Below are positions 1 through 5,429 of a DNA stretch of 8,555 nt, one piece after another. Numbering within the stretch: position 1 is the first letter of the stretch; each line of letters begins with the position of its first letter. Under the pieces are notes generated by a model that saw nothing but the letters and a program-made list of their open reading frames with translations, made no database searches and was not told where the DNA came from. A program made the translations under genes and the position numbers. The stretch spans positions 1-8,555 of the forward strand of contig JBFHSP010000128.1 of NCBI GenBank assembly GCA_041591085.1, given 5' to 3'. The stretch is from Pleionea sp041591085 (GTDB taxonomy: Bacteria; Pseudomonadota; Gammaproteobacteria; Enterobacterales; Kangiellaceae).

Positions 1-202
1 GGCAGATGGCCGTGGTATTGAAATTTTTTCTCTATTTGAGTTACCTGCATTAGGTTCTTTGTTTGAAAATCAAGAAGACTTAGCAGGGGCTGTTCACAAA
101 TGGATCGCCTATGGACTCGTGTCTCTTGTCGTTATCCATGTATTAGGCGCACTTAAACATCATGTTATAGATAAAGACTCAACGTTAAAAAGAATGTTCT
201 AA
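1..202 (+). CDS. Cytochrome b561 family protein, C-terminal part
   Basis: This is the last 66 codons of a gene that begins outside the window; the frame starts at base 2 and ends at TAA 200-202. The visible part has a short soluble stretch (ELPALGSLFEN), then a hydrophobic helix framed by histidines (VHKWIAYGLVSLVVIHVLGA, then LKHH) and a short basic tail ending KRMF. Such histidines in the last helices are typical haem b ligands of the bacterial di-haem cytochrome b561 family (E. coli YodB/YceJ type), inner-membrane proteins that pass electrons between quinones or superoxide and periplasmic partners. A yceI-type gene starts 18 bases downstream, the same order as yceJ-yceI in E. coli, so the two are probably cotranscribed. 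The N-terminal helices cannot be seen, so the exact subfamily is open. Confidence 0.85.
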   Translation, partial: ADGRGIEIFSLFELPALGSLFENQEDLAGAVHKWIAYGLVSLVVIHVLGALKHHVIDKDSTLKRMF

Positions 203-220
203 AAACTTAAGGAGATTTAA

Positions 221-787
221 ATGAAATATAATTTTAAAGCTTTAACGGCGGCCGCTTTGTTAGCTGCTATGTCAGGCATGGTTAGTGCAGCTGATTATGT
301 GATTGATACTAAAGGCGCACACGCTTCGATTAATTTTAAAGTAAAGCACATGGGTTTTTCTTGGTTGCTTGGACGATTCAATACTTTCGATGGGGAGTTT
401 AGCTATGACGAGAAAAACTTAAACATGTCAAAAGTTGCGGTTACAATTGATACCACCAGTTTAGATTCGAATCATGCCGAACGTGATAAGCATTTAAAAA
501 GCGATGATTTTGTTAATGCAGGCAAGTATCCAAAAGCAACTTTTACCAGTACTTCAATCGAAGCAAAAGATGACACAAACTTTATTATTAATGGCAACTT
601 TTCCTTAAATGGTGTGACTAAGCCTATTAGTATAGCGGCACAAAAAGTAGGTGAGGGTAAAGATCCTTGGGGTGGTTACCGCGTAGGCTTTGTTGGAGAA
701 ACTTCAATTGATATGGCGGATTACAACTTCAAAAAAGCATGGGGCGAAGTGCTTATTGAACTTCATGTTGAAGGAATTAAAAAATAA
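221..787 (+). CDS. yceI: YceI family periplasmic protein
   Basis: A 188-residue protein with a Sec signal peptide (basic MKYNFK, hydrophobic ALTAAALLAAMSG, likely cleavage VSA|AD near residue 23). The mature part reads as a complete YceI domain: DYVIDTKGAHASINFKVKHMG near its start, then LLGRFNTFDGEFSYD, DSNHAERDKHLKSDDF, KYPKATFTS, FSLNGVTKPI and a C-terminal VGFVGETSIDMADYNF. YceI proteins are lipocalin-like beta-barrels that bind long isoprenoid chains such as polyprenyl quinones; E. coli YceI is a periplasmic protein induced by high pH. Length is normal for the family. AAGGAG lies about eight bases before the ATG, which supports this start. It follows the cytochrome b561 gene by 18 bases, consistent with a shared role in periplasmic or membrane quinone chemistry. 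Family assignment is firm; the ligand is not known here. Confidence 0.93.
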   Translation: MKYNFKALTAAALLAAMSGMVSAADYVIDTKGAHASINFKVKHMGFSWLLGRFNTFDGEFSYDEKNLNMSKVAVTIDTTSLDSNHAERDKHLKSDDFVNAGKYPKATFTSTSIEAKDDTNFIINGNFSLNGVTKPISIAAQKVGEGKDPWGGYRVGFVGETSIDMADYNFKKAWGEVLIELHVEGIKK

Positions 788-819
788 GTTCAATTTTTTA
801 TTGTGCCTGATGGCTCGCG

Positions 820-1023
820 TTATTGCGGAGGATATTTTTCCCACAAAGCTTTAGCGCGAGTTGGTCTGTGTACCAGTTCACCTTTGCAATTTGGACAGAT
901 TAACTTAAGCTCGTCATTTGCGCAGCTCTCACAAAATGTGCACTCGAACGAGCAAATATAAGCGAGTTTATTCGCCTCCAATCCTGTTTCACAGCGCTCG
1001 CATTTTGATTTCATGTTTAACAT
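820..1023 (-). CDS. DUF1272 domain small zinc-binding-like protein
   Basis: A 67-residue soluble protein with eight cysteines (C8, C11, C24, C28, C31, C34, C43, C46) arranged largely as CxxC pairs, enough for two zinc sites. The core AYICSFECTFCESCA followed by CPNCKGELVHRP is characteristic of the DUF1272 family, whose function is unknown. It is the last gene of the minus-strand operon, starting 10 bases after the GST stop codon. The start is uncertain: ATG 1023 and ATG 1014 (MKSKCERC) are both possible and neither has a good Shine-Dalgarno sequence, so translation may be coupled to the gene before it. It converges on yceI with a 32-base gap and no recognisable terminator between them. Confidence 0.85.
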   Translation of the reverse strand: MLNMKSKCERCETGLEANKLAYICSFECTFCESCANDELKLICPNCKGELVHRPTRAKALWEKYPPQ

Positions 1024-1033
1024 AACTTTCGCT

Positions 1034-1633
1034 CTAGTCTTTTGGATTGGTTAACGCAAAACTTTCTCGATTGCTCCACTGCAAATAAAATGAAACTAAG
1101 TTTTTATGGTCACGCCAAATAAAACGCGGATGTCGAAAACTTAAGTAGTCGAGTAAGCAAACGCTGTTGATATGAAGCAAAGAGAAAGTCACAGGAAACG
1201 AAACAATTTTAGCGTTAAGATCGGTCAAACTGCGTTCTAAAGATTCACTCCAGCGATTTTTCCAAAAAGGAGATGAGTGTCCTTCAGGCGCACGCATATC
1301 TTCTTGCCTTAAAGCGACGGCTAAATCGAGCATTCCTGATACTTGCGAATAAAGTGTTCTTAATGACCAGTTAGATTGTACCGACTGCCATAGTTGAGAT
1401 TGATTAAAGGTTTCATCTAAATATTGGCAAATAACTTCGCTATCAAATAAAGTTTGTCCGTTATCTAAAGTTAAACTCGGTACTTTGCCCATTGGATTAC
1501 TTTGAATGAAAGCGGCTTCATTGTTAAATGGGTGCGTTATCTGTTCATGTGCACTCGGATCTAAACCAACTTCTCGCAAAGTCACTTGCGCGGTTCTGGC
1601 ATAAGGTGATGCCGTTGAAATGAATAACTTCAT
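1034..1633 (-). CDS. Glutathione S-transferase family protein, YibF-like
   Basis: A 199-residue protein with the two-domain GST layout. Residues 1-75 form the thioredoxin-like half: MKLFISTASPYARTAQVTLREVGL with a possible active-site Ser/Tyr, NPMGKVPSLTL carrying the cis-proline loop, and DSEVICQYLDE, which binds the glutathione gamma-glutamyl group. Residues about 85-199 form the helical domain, with ALRQEDMRAP and the tail WSNRESFALTNPKD. The ending closely resembles the SRESFARTEP ending of E. coli YibF as I recall it, and the length is close to YibF, so this subgroup is favoured. The substrate is unknown; a glutathione-dependent cytoplasmic role is inferred from the family. AAGGAC stands about eight bases before the ATG. 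The gene begins 22 bases after the ATPase stop and is followed 10 bases later by the DUF1272 gene, so all three look like one transcript. Confidence 0.88.
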   Translation of the reverse strand: MKLFISTASPYARTAQVTLREVGLDPSAHEQITHPFNNEAAFIQSNPMGKVPSLTLDNGQTLFDSEVICQYLDETFNQSQLWQSVQSNWSLRTLYSQVSGMLDLAVALRQEDMRAPEGHSSPFWKNRWSESLERSLTDLNAKIVSFPVTFSLLHINSVCLLDYLSFRHPRFIWRDHKNLVSFYLQWSNRESFALTNPKD

Positions 1634-1655
1634 AAGCTTTGTCCTTTTAAATGGA

Positions 1656-3146
1656 TTAATTAGCGCTTACGGTACGAGTTTTTGCCCAGTCTCGTAGTGC
1701 TTGAAGTTTTTCAGACATAACCACCGAAAGAGGCCTAGTTTGTTTGATTTCTTCCAAGATCATATCGGTACTTAATGGCTTGTTTTGCCCGTAGCTATGG
1801 TACAACCCAGATACAATCGCTTGCTCAATTTCTGATCCAGTAAATCCATCACTAGTATCAGCCAGTTGTGATAAATCGAATTTTCCAGCATCTTGTTTTC
1901 GTTTATTTAAATGAATAGCAAAAATATCTTGGCGTGATTGATGATCGGGTAAATCAACAAAGAAAATTTCATCAAGTCGGCCTTTTCGAATAAGCTCTGG
2001 AGGTAAACGCGAAATATCATTAGCGGTTGATACCACAAACACCGGTAATTTATTCTCCGCCATCCAAGTAAGCAAAGTGCCTAAAACGCGCTGTGAAGTG
2101 CCACCGTCACTGTCTTGAGTGGAGATCCCTTTTTCAATTTCATCGAACCATAAAACGCATGGCGCCATCAGCTCTGCCATTTTAAGAGCCTCTCGTAAAT
2201 TGCGCTCGGTTTCACCATGATATTTATTGTAGAGTGCGCCAAAGTCGAGTCGTAGCAGCGGCACATTCCACATACCAGCCACAGCTTTTGCTGCTAAGCT
2301 TTTACCACCGCCTTGCACGCCTACTAACATCAATCCTTTTGGTGGATCTAAATTGATATAAACTTGGCGATGAAATACGGGCTCTCGCTGTTTTAACCAA
2401 CCTTTAAGACGATGTAATCCACCCACTTCAGCAAATTTAGCTGTGTCGTATTCAAAGCTCAACACGCCTTCCATGTTGAGTAACTCAAACTTGGCTTTAT
2501 TCACTGATGGTAATTCATCTTCGGTAATTGCGCCGTCATCGCCGATAACATTACGGATAAGCCGCTTAGCATCCGAAAGCGTTAAGCCTTGTAAATTACT
2601 GATCAATCGCTCTAAGGTTTTAGAGTCAGTTCTTACTTTTTGCCCATTCAGTTGCGACCAACGTTTTGCCTCTCGGCGAATTTCAAGTTCGAGCTGTTCT
2701 TTACTTGGCAGTGCCATATCAAATCGAGCAACAAATCGTTTGATTTCTTCGGGAATAGAAAGCTGATGGGAAATGAGCACCAATGTATGACCGTGATCGT
2801 GCGAATTGAGGACTACTTCTTTTAACAGCCTAACAATTTGCGGTGCTTCTGCGGTGTATGGATGAAAATCACAAAGTGCGTAAATACTGGGACGGTGTGC
2901 GCCTAAAATGTGCTTAAGCATTTCAGAGGGATCACCTGTTCCAGCTAATGGCTCTGGTTGATCAAATAAGTCTTTGCGTTTTAAACCATCCACTATATCC
3001 CACGTGAAAAGAGGCTTTTGTAAATCACCGGCAATATCAGCCAGTAGTTTTAAAACTCGGGTTTCTTCGTGAGACTCAATACCAATTATGGGATTACGAG
3101 ACTTGATCAATAACATCAGATCATTACGATCGCGAATTCCACTCAT
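1656..3146 (-). CDS. AAA+ family ATPase, Ycf46-like
   Basis: A 496-residue cytoplasmic protein. Residues 1-230 form a non-ATPase N-terminal domain (MLLIKSRNPIIGIESHEETRVLKLL at its start) typical of Ycf46-like proteins. Residues about 235-450 are a single AAA+ module: Walker A GVQGGGKS (276-283), a possible pore loop around YNKYHGETERN (306-315), Walker B VLWFDEIEK (331-339), sensor 1 near N376, arginine-finger region ELIRKGRLDE (R387, R390) and sensor 2 region GFTGSEIEQA (434-443). All catalytic positions are present, so it should be active. Ycf46 proteins occur in plastids, cyanobacteria and many proteobacteria; the bacterial substrate is not established. AGGA lies seven bases before the ATG. 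It heads the operon with the GST and DUF1272 genes and is divergent from coq7. From memory a similar ATPase (PA0657) lies near coq7 in Pseudomonas aeruginosa. Confidence 0.9.
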   Translation of the reverse strand: MSGIRDRNDLMLLIKSRNPIIGIESHEETRVLKLLADIAGDLQKPLFTWDIVDGLKRKDLFDQPEPLAGTGDPSEMLKHILGAHRPSIYALCDFHPYTAEAPQIVRLLKEVVLNSHDHGHTLVLISHQLSIPEEIKRFVARFDMALPSKEQLELEIRREAKRWSQLNGQKVRTDSKTLERLISNLQGLTLSDAKRLIRNVIGDDGAITEDELPSVNKAKFELLNMEGVLSFEYDTAKFAEVGGLHRLKGWLKQREPVFHRQVYINLDPPKGLMLVGVQGGGKSLAAKAVAGMWNVPLLRLDFGALYNKYHGETERNLREALKMAELMAPCVLWFDEIEKGISTQDSDGGTSQRVLGTLLTWMAENKLPVFVVSTANDISRLPPELIRKGRLDEIFFVDLPDHQSRQDIFAIHLNKRKQDAGKFDLSQLADTSDGFTGSEIEQAIVSGLYHSYGQNKPLSTDMILEEIKQTRPLSVVMSEKLQALRDWAKTRTVSAN

Positions 3147-3201
3147 TCCTTCATCCTAAATAAATTAAAGTCAAAAACTAAAGCCATTTTTGTTGGCAAT
3201 G

Positions 3202-3213
3202 TTATTATAATAA
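3202..3213. promoter_or_regulatory. Palindrome with overlapping -10 boxes on both strands
   Basis: TTATTATAATAA is a perfect 12-base palindrome. It contains TATAAT on the plus strand (3206-3211), which would place a coq7 transcript start near 3218, and TATAAT on the minus strand (3209-3204) for the ATPase. No convincing -35 is seen for the plus strand; the base six-mer at 17-base spacing is poor. If both are used, the two genes would compete for one polymerase site. Confidence 0.4.
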
Positions 3214-3232
3214 GGCACACAGTTGTTGTCAG
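3204..3232 (-). promoter_or_regulatory. Promoter for the ATPase-GST-DUF1272 operon
   Basis: Read on the minus strand, CTGACA (3232-3227) matches the -35 consensus at five of six bases. It is followed by a 17-base spacer and a perfect TATAAT (3209-3204). The transcript would start near 3197, about 50 bases before the ATPase ATG at 3146. The -10 is embedded in the palindrome at 3202-3213, which also gives a TATAAT on the plus strand. This is a sigma-70 prediction by eye. Confidence 0.6.
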
Positions 3233-3242
3233 ACCTTTCATT

Positions 3243-3881
3243 ATGCGCCATTTATCTTTTGTTGATCAGTTTTTTTCCGTTGCCGATAACGCGCTCCGCA
3301 CCCTTGCCGGTGGTTATCAAACTACGGCGCGAGCTAACCCGGCGGCTACCATTACTAAACCTAACCTGACTGACCAACAAAAAAAACATACCGCAGGTTT
3401 AATGCGAATTAACCATTGCGGTGAAGTATGCGCCCAAGCTTTGTATCAAGGCCAAGCGCTTACCGCTAAATTACCCGAAGTTCGTGTTTCGATGGAGCTT
3501 GCTGCCAAAGAAGAAAACGATCACCTTGATTGGTGCGAGCAACGACTGAAAGATCTCGATGCATCGCCCAGTTTGTTTAACCCTCTGTGGTATATCGGTT
3601 CTTTTTCCATTGGCGCTATTGCAGGGCTTGCTGGCGATCGATGGAGCCTTGGTTTTGTCGCTGAAACTGAGCATCAGGTGGTTGCCCATTTAACCCATCA
3701 CTTAGAGCAATTACCTCCAGATGATGAACGTTCAAAAGTTATTTTAGAACAAATGCGTGAAGATGAACTTCATCATGCCACCGCCGCTATAGCGGCAGGT
3801 GGGGCTGAGTTGCCTCAGCCTATAAAATCACTCATGGTAGCAATGTCTAAAGTGATGACTCGAACGGTTTATTACATTTAA
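3243..3881 (+). CDS. coq7: Coq7-type demethoxyubiquinone hydroxylase
   Basis: A 212-residue di-iron monooxygenase that hydroxylates 2-polyprenyl-3-methyl-6-methoxy-1,4-benzoquinol, the last ring hydroxylation in ubiquinone synthesis; some gammaproteobacteria use it instead of the flavoenzyme UbiF. The ferritin-like four-helix iron ligands are all visible: E61 in RINHCGEVCAQALYQ, E91 and H94 in KEENDHLDWCEQ, E143 in VAETEHQVVAHL, and E175 with H178 in REDELHHATAA. The hydrophobic stretch SFSIGAIAGLAGD between the two halves would sit on the membrane surface, where the enzyme meets its lipid substrate. The start MRHLSFVDQFFSVADNALRTL matches the usual N-terminus, although no clear Shine-Dalgarno precedes it. 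It is divergent from the ATPase and convergent with the small membrane-protein gene. The reaction needs oxygen, which is notable beside a locus with an FNR site. Confidence 0.95.
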   Translation: MRHLSFVDQFFSVADNALRTLAGGYQTTARANPAATITKPNLTDQQKKHTAGLMRINHCGEVCAQALYQGQALTAKLPEVRVSMELAAKEENDHLDWCEQRLKDLDASPSLFNPLWYIGSFSIGAIAGLAGDRWSLGFVAETEHQVVAHLTHHLEQLPPDDERSKVILEQMREDELHHATAAIAAGGAELPQPIKSLMVAMSKVMTRTVYYI

Positions 3882-3896
3882 AAGCCTACTTTAAAC

Positions 3897-3947
3897 TTGC
3901 CCCGTCACAACTTCGCTCGCTACTTTTGAAGCGTCTAAATCGGGCAA
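3897..3947 (+). terminator. Possible terminator or stem-loop after coq7
   Basis: TTGCCC (3897-3902) pairs with GGGCAA (3942-3947), and inside the loop CTTC (3911-3914) pairs with GAAG (3928-3931). The following plus-strand sequence has only a short AAAATTTT, not a real T run, so termination is uncertain. It lies between the convergent ends of coq7 and the small membrane-protein gene and could serve either. Confidence 0.3.
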
Positions 3948-3964
3948 CTAAAATTTTGTCTCTC

Positions 3965-4135
3965 CTAGCTTAAGGCGTTTTCCAAAGCGTTTTTGGAAAT
4001 ACGCTCGGCTTTTATTCTGTTGAGCTTACCTATTCCTGCTTTAATTACATAAGTCAAAATCAATGCAGTAAAAATCGATACTGCTGTGAGTGGGTACCAC
4101 AGGGCCAAAACGGCTAACAGCACTAAACTAACCAT
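3965..4135 (-). CDS. Small 56-residue membrane protein
   Basis: A short gene starting ATG at 4135 and ending TAG at 3967-3965. A strong ribosome site, GGAGG, lies about seven bases before the ATG on the minus strand. The product begins MVSLVLLAVLALWYPLTAVS and continues IFTALILTYVIKAG; this gives about 30 hydrophobic residues, one or two membrane helices. It ends in a basic, helical, cytoplasmic-type tail, KLNRIKAERISKNALENALS. I do not recognise the family. It begins 44 bases after the stop of the RHH-like gene on the same strand, so it is probably cotranscribed with it. Signs that it is real are the ribosome site, the membrane-then-basic-tail composition and an intact frame through otherwise empty sequence. 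No function can be assigned. Confidence 0.65.
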   Translation of the reverse strand: MVSLVLLAVLALWYPLTAVSIFTALILTYVIKAGIGKLNRIKAERISKNALENALS

Positions 4136-4179
4136 AGTCCACCTCCATAACGTGTAATCGTTTAAGAAGTGGTAGGTGT

Positions 4180-4692
4180 TTATTCTATCTTTTCAGACAT
4201 TTGCACCACGTTGATCAACTGTTGAATTCGAGACCAACGTTTTTGCACCACTTCTGGATCGTAACCTTCACACTCTTGAGTCACCGCTAATCGTAAAAAG
4301 CCTTCGATTAACCGAAACATGCGATCGGCAATGCGCCTTTCCAGTAATTGCATGGCTTCATCCGACTGCATGCTTTTTACTTTGTAGCGCTGAGCCACCA
4401 GTTCAGCCATAGCATCTGGGATCCAATCGAGCCCTAAATGCAACAGTTGCGAGTAGCGATCATGATTCACTTCATAATCTTGTACCTTCTCAACCAATGG
4501 CCGAATCAGTCGCTGTAGCTCTGCCTGAGCTTCGGTGAATCCACTTTCGGTTTCACTTTTGCGCTTAGCTTCTGCAATCAGCGCTCTCAGCTTTTCGCTG
4601 GGTGACTCAGCACCGTCTATTTCAAGTTCCGATAAAAAATCGGCATCTTCATGTGTTACACGAACACTTAATGGAACGGTTCGTCCCGTCAT
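4180..4692 (-). CDS. Hypothetical protein with N-terminal ribbon-helix-helix-like region
   Basis: A 170-residue protein from ATG 4692. I chose this over an in-frame TTG at 4716 because GGAG sits seven bases before the ATG, while the TTG has no ribosome site and would lie only about 10 bases after the predicted transcript start. Residues 6-45 fit a ribbon-helix-helix pattern: strand VPLSVRV, helix EDADFLSEL, turn, helix SPSEKLRALIAEAKRK. The remainder is predicted mostly helical and charged (AQAELQRLIRPLVEKVQDYE, then EAMQLLERRIADRMFRLIEGFLRLAV). I do not recognise the family. DNA binding and self-regulation are inferences from the N-terminus and from palindromes upstream. The 56-residue membrane protein follows on the same strand. 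The pair occupies the place where, from memory, Pseudomonas carries speD between coq7 and the osmC gene. Confidence 0.7.
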   Translation of the reverse strand: MTGRTVPLSVRVTHEDADFLSELEIDGAESPSEKLRALIAEAKRKSETESGFTEAQAELQRLIRPLVEKVQDYEVNHDRYSQLLHLGLDWIPDAMAELVAQRYKVKSMQSDEAMQLLERRIADRMFRLIEGFLRLAVTQECEGYDPEVVQKRWSRIQQLINVVQMSEKIE

Positions 4693-4731
4693 TGGGTTAC
4701 TCCAATAATTTGGCAAGCTTGCTTAAATACA

Positions 4732-4760
4732 AATGTATACATATGAATTCAATTCGTCAA
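4732..4760 (-). promoter_or_regulatory. Predicted promoter of the RHH-like gene with palindrome over the -10
   Basis: On the minus strand TTGACG (4760-4755, five of six) is followed by a 17-base spacer and TACATT (4737-4732, four of six). A perfect palindrome, ATGTATACAT (4733-4742), covers the -10, where a bound repressor would block polymerase. The start would fall near 4725, about 33 bases before ATG 4692. Confidence 0.45.
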
Positions 4761-4761
4761 C

Positions 4762-4775
4762 AATTATCGATAATT
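4762..4775. repeat. 14-base perfect palindrome AATTATCGATAATT
   Basis: This self-complementary sequence begins two bases beyond the predicted -35 of the RHH-like gene. It could be an operator or upstream element; no known binding-site consensus is matched with confidence. Confidence 0.5.
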
Positions 4776-4776
4776 T

Positions 4777-4798
4777 GAAATCATTTAAGTATGATTTC
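4777..4798. repeat. 8-base inverted repeat with 6-base spacer
   Basis: GAAATCAT (4777-4784), spacer TTAAGT, ATGATTTC (4791-4798): perfect arms. It lies between the osmC stop and the RHH-like promoter on the minus strand. No T run follows on that strand, so it is more likely an operator than an intrinsic terminator. Confidence 0.5.
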
Positions 4799-4841
4799 TC
4801 AGTAACAATTTATGTAACTTGTTTATTTTCATAGGGTTAGA

Positions 4842-5240
4842 TTATGCCTCTATGACTTCCCAGCTGTGTTCAATGATTACTTTTCCTTTGAGCATCAGTG
4901 AGACAGAGCAGTATTTTTCCATCGATAAGTCACAAGCGCGTTGTACATGCTTTTCATTTAAATCAGTGCCAGTTACTTTGTAATGACAGTGAATTTTGGT
5001 AAATACTTTAGGATCGGTAGTAGCGCGTTCGGCTTCAATTTCACATACGCAACCGGTTACTTGTTGGCGGGCTTTTTGTAATATCATCACAACATCTATT
5101 GATGAGCAGCCTCCTACAGCTTGAAGTACTGCTTGCATCGGCGATAAGTGAGAGCCGTCACCCGCTAAAAGCTGTGACATGCCATTGTCGGATTCGGCCA
5201 AAAACGTTAAGTCTTTTTGCCAGGTAACTGTTGCTTTCAT
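4842..5240 (-). CDS. OsmC family protein, YhfA-like
   Basis: A 132-residue cytoplasmic protein of the OsmC/Ohr fold. The two conserved reactive cysteines are present: C45 in AVGGCSSIDVVMIL and C111 in MEKYCSVSLML, the pair that reduces peroxides in OsmC and Ohr. Other family marks are LSPMQAVLQAVG before the first cysteine and the N-terminal strand KATVTWQKDLTFLAES. It is about the size of E. coli YhfA, which is also encoded beside and divergent from crp, so YhfA is the best match. Peroxidase activity is inferred from the cysteine pair; YhfA itself is poorly characterised. There are further cysteines at 64, 66, 85 and 103. GGAG lies seven bases before the ATG. The promoter is probably within the palindromic region shared with crp. 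Confidence 0.92.
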   Translation of the reverse strand: MKATVTWQKDLTFLAESDNGMSQLLAGDGSHLSPMQAVLQAVGGCSSIDVVMILQKARQQVTGCVCEIEAERATTDPKVFTKIHCHYKVTGTDLNEKHVQRACDLSMEKYCSVSLMLKGKVIIEHSWEVIEA

Positions 5241-5269
5241 TATTCACTCCCATGATTTTTTGCAATTGC

Positions 5270-5283
5270 GAGATTTATATCTC
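5270..5283. repeat. Inverted repeat GAGAT-N4-ATCTC upstream of osmC
   Basis: GAGAT (5270-5274), TTAT, ATCTC (5279-5283), about 30 bases upstream of the osmC ATG. The sequence ATATCTCAGT (5277-5286) recurs exactly at 5380-5389 in the crp leader, so the two may be related sites for one regulator. Confidence 0.45.
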
Positions 5284-5304
5284 AGTTCTATTATGTGATA
5301 AGTG

Positions 5305-5328
5305 AAATCTAATCGTAACCTTAGATTT
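5305..5328. repeat. Inverted repeat AAATCTAA-N8-TTAGATTT
   Basis: Perfect 8-base arms (5305-5312 and 5321-5328) around TCGTAACC. The right arm lies where the -35 of crp would be, since the -10 is at 5343-5348 and no good -35 is visible. Such an arrangement fits an activator or repressor site at this promoter. Confidence 0.5.
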
Positions 5329-5334
5329 GGCGTA

Positions 5335-5348
5335 ATTATAGCTATAAT
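5335..5348. promoter_or_regulatory. Back-to-back TATAAT palindrome for divergent crp and osmC promoters
   Basis: ATTATAGCTATAAT is a perfect 14-base palindrome that places TATAAT on the plus strand (5343-5348, for crp) and on the minus strand (5340-5335, for osmC). Neither direction has a good -35 at 16-18 bases, which suggests that an activator is needed. In E. coli, crp is also autoregulated and has divergent transcription, so a similar logic is plausible. Confidence 0.5.
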
Positions 5349-5374
5349 CGTTTACGAAGTTTGTGCTAAAGTTG

Positions 5375-5388
5375 CTGAGATATCTCAG
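5375..5388. repeat. 14-base perfect palindrome in the crp leader
   Basis: CTGAGATATCTCAG is self-complementary; pairing continues for two further bases on each side (5372-5373 with 5390-5391) after one mismatch. It lies about 41 bases upstream of the crp ATG and downstream of the predicted start, so it could be a roadblock operator or a hairpin in the crp leader RNA. Confidence 0.55.
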
Positions 5389-5429
5389 TAAGCATTGGGT
5401 CGTTTACTCAATGATTTTTAAGGATTTTT

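Noticed and set aside
788..819. Bidirectional terminator between yceI and the DUF1272 gene
   Set aside because: There is a T-rich stretch (795-801) but no GC-rich stem pairs before it in either direction.
2443..2825. Plus-strand open frames opposite the ATPase gene
   Set aside because: They lie inside a clear AAA+ coding region on the other strand, have no ribosome site and give low-complexity serine-rich products.
3471..3689. Minus-strand open frame within coq7
   Set aside because: Lies antisense to a confidently identified gene and its product resembles no family.
4777..4798. Terminator of the osmC gene
   Set aside because: The inverted repeat is AT-rich and is not followed by a T run on the minus strand.
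5294..5309. CRP binding site upstream of crp
   Set aside because: TGTGA (5294-5298) is a good half-site, but the matching half 11 bases on reads AAATC instead of TCACA. Too weak to annotate as self-regulation.
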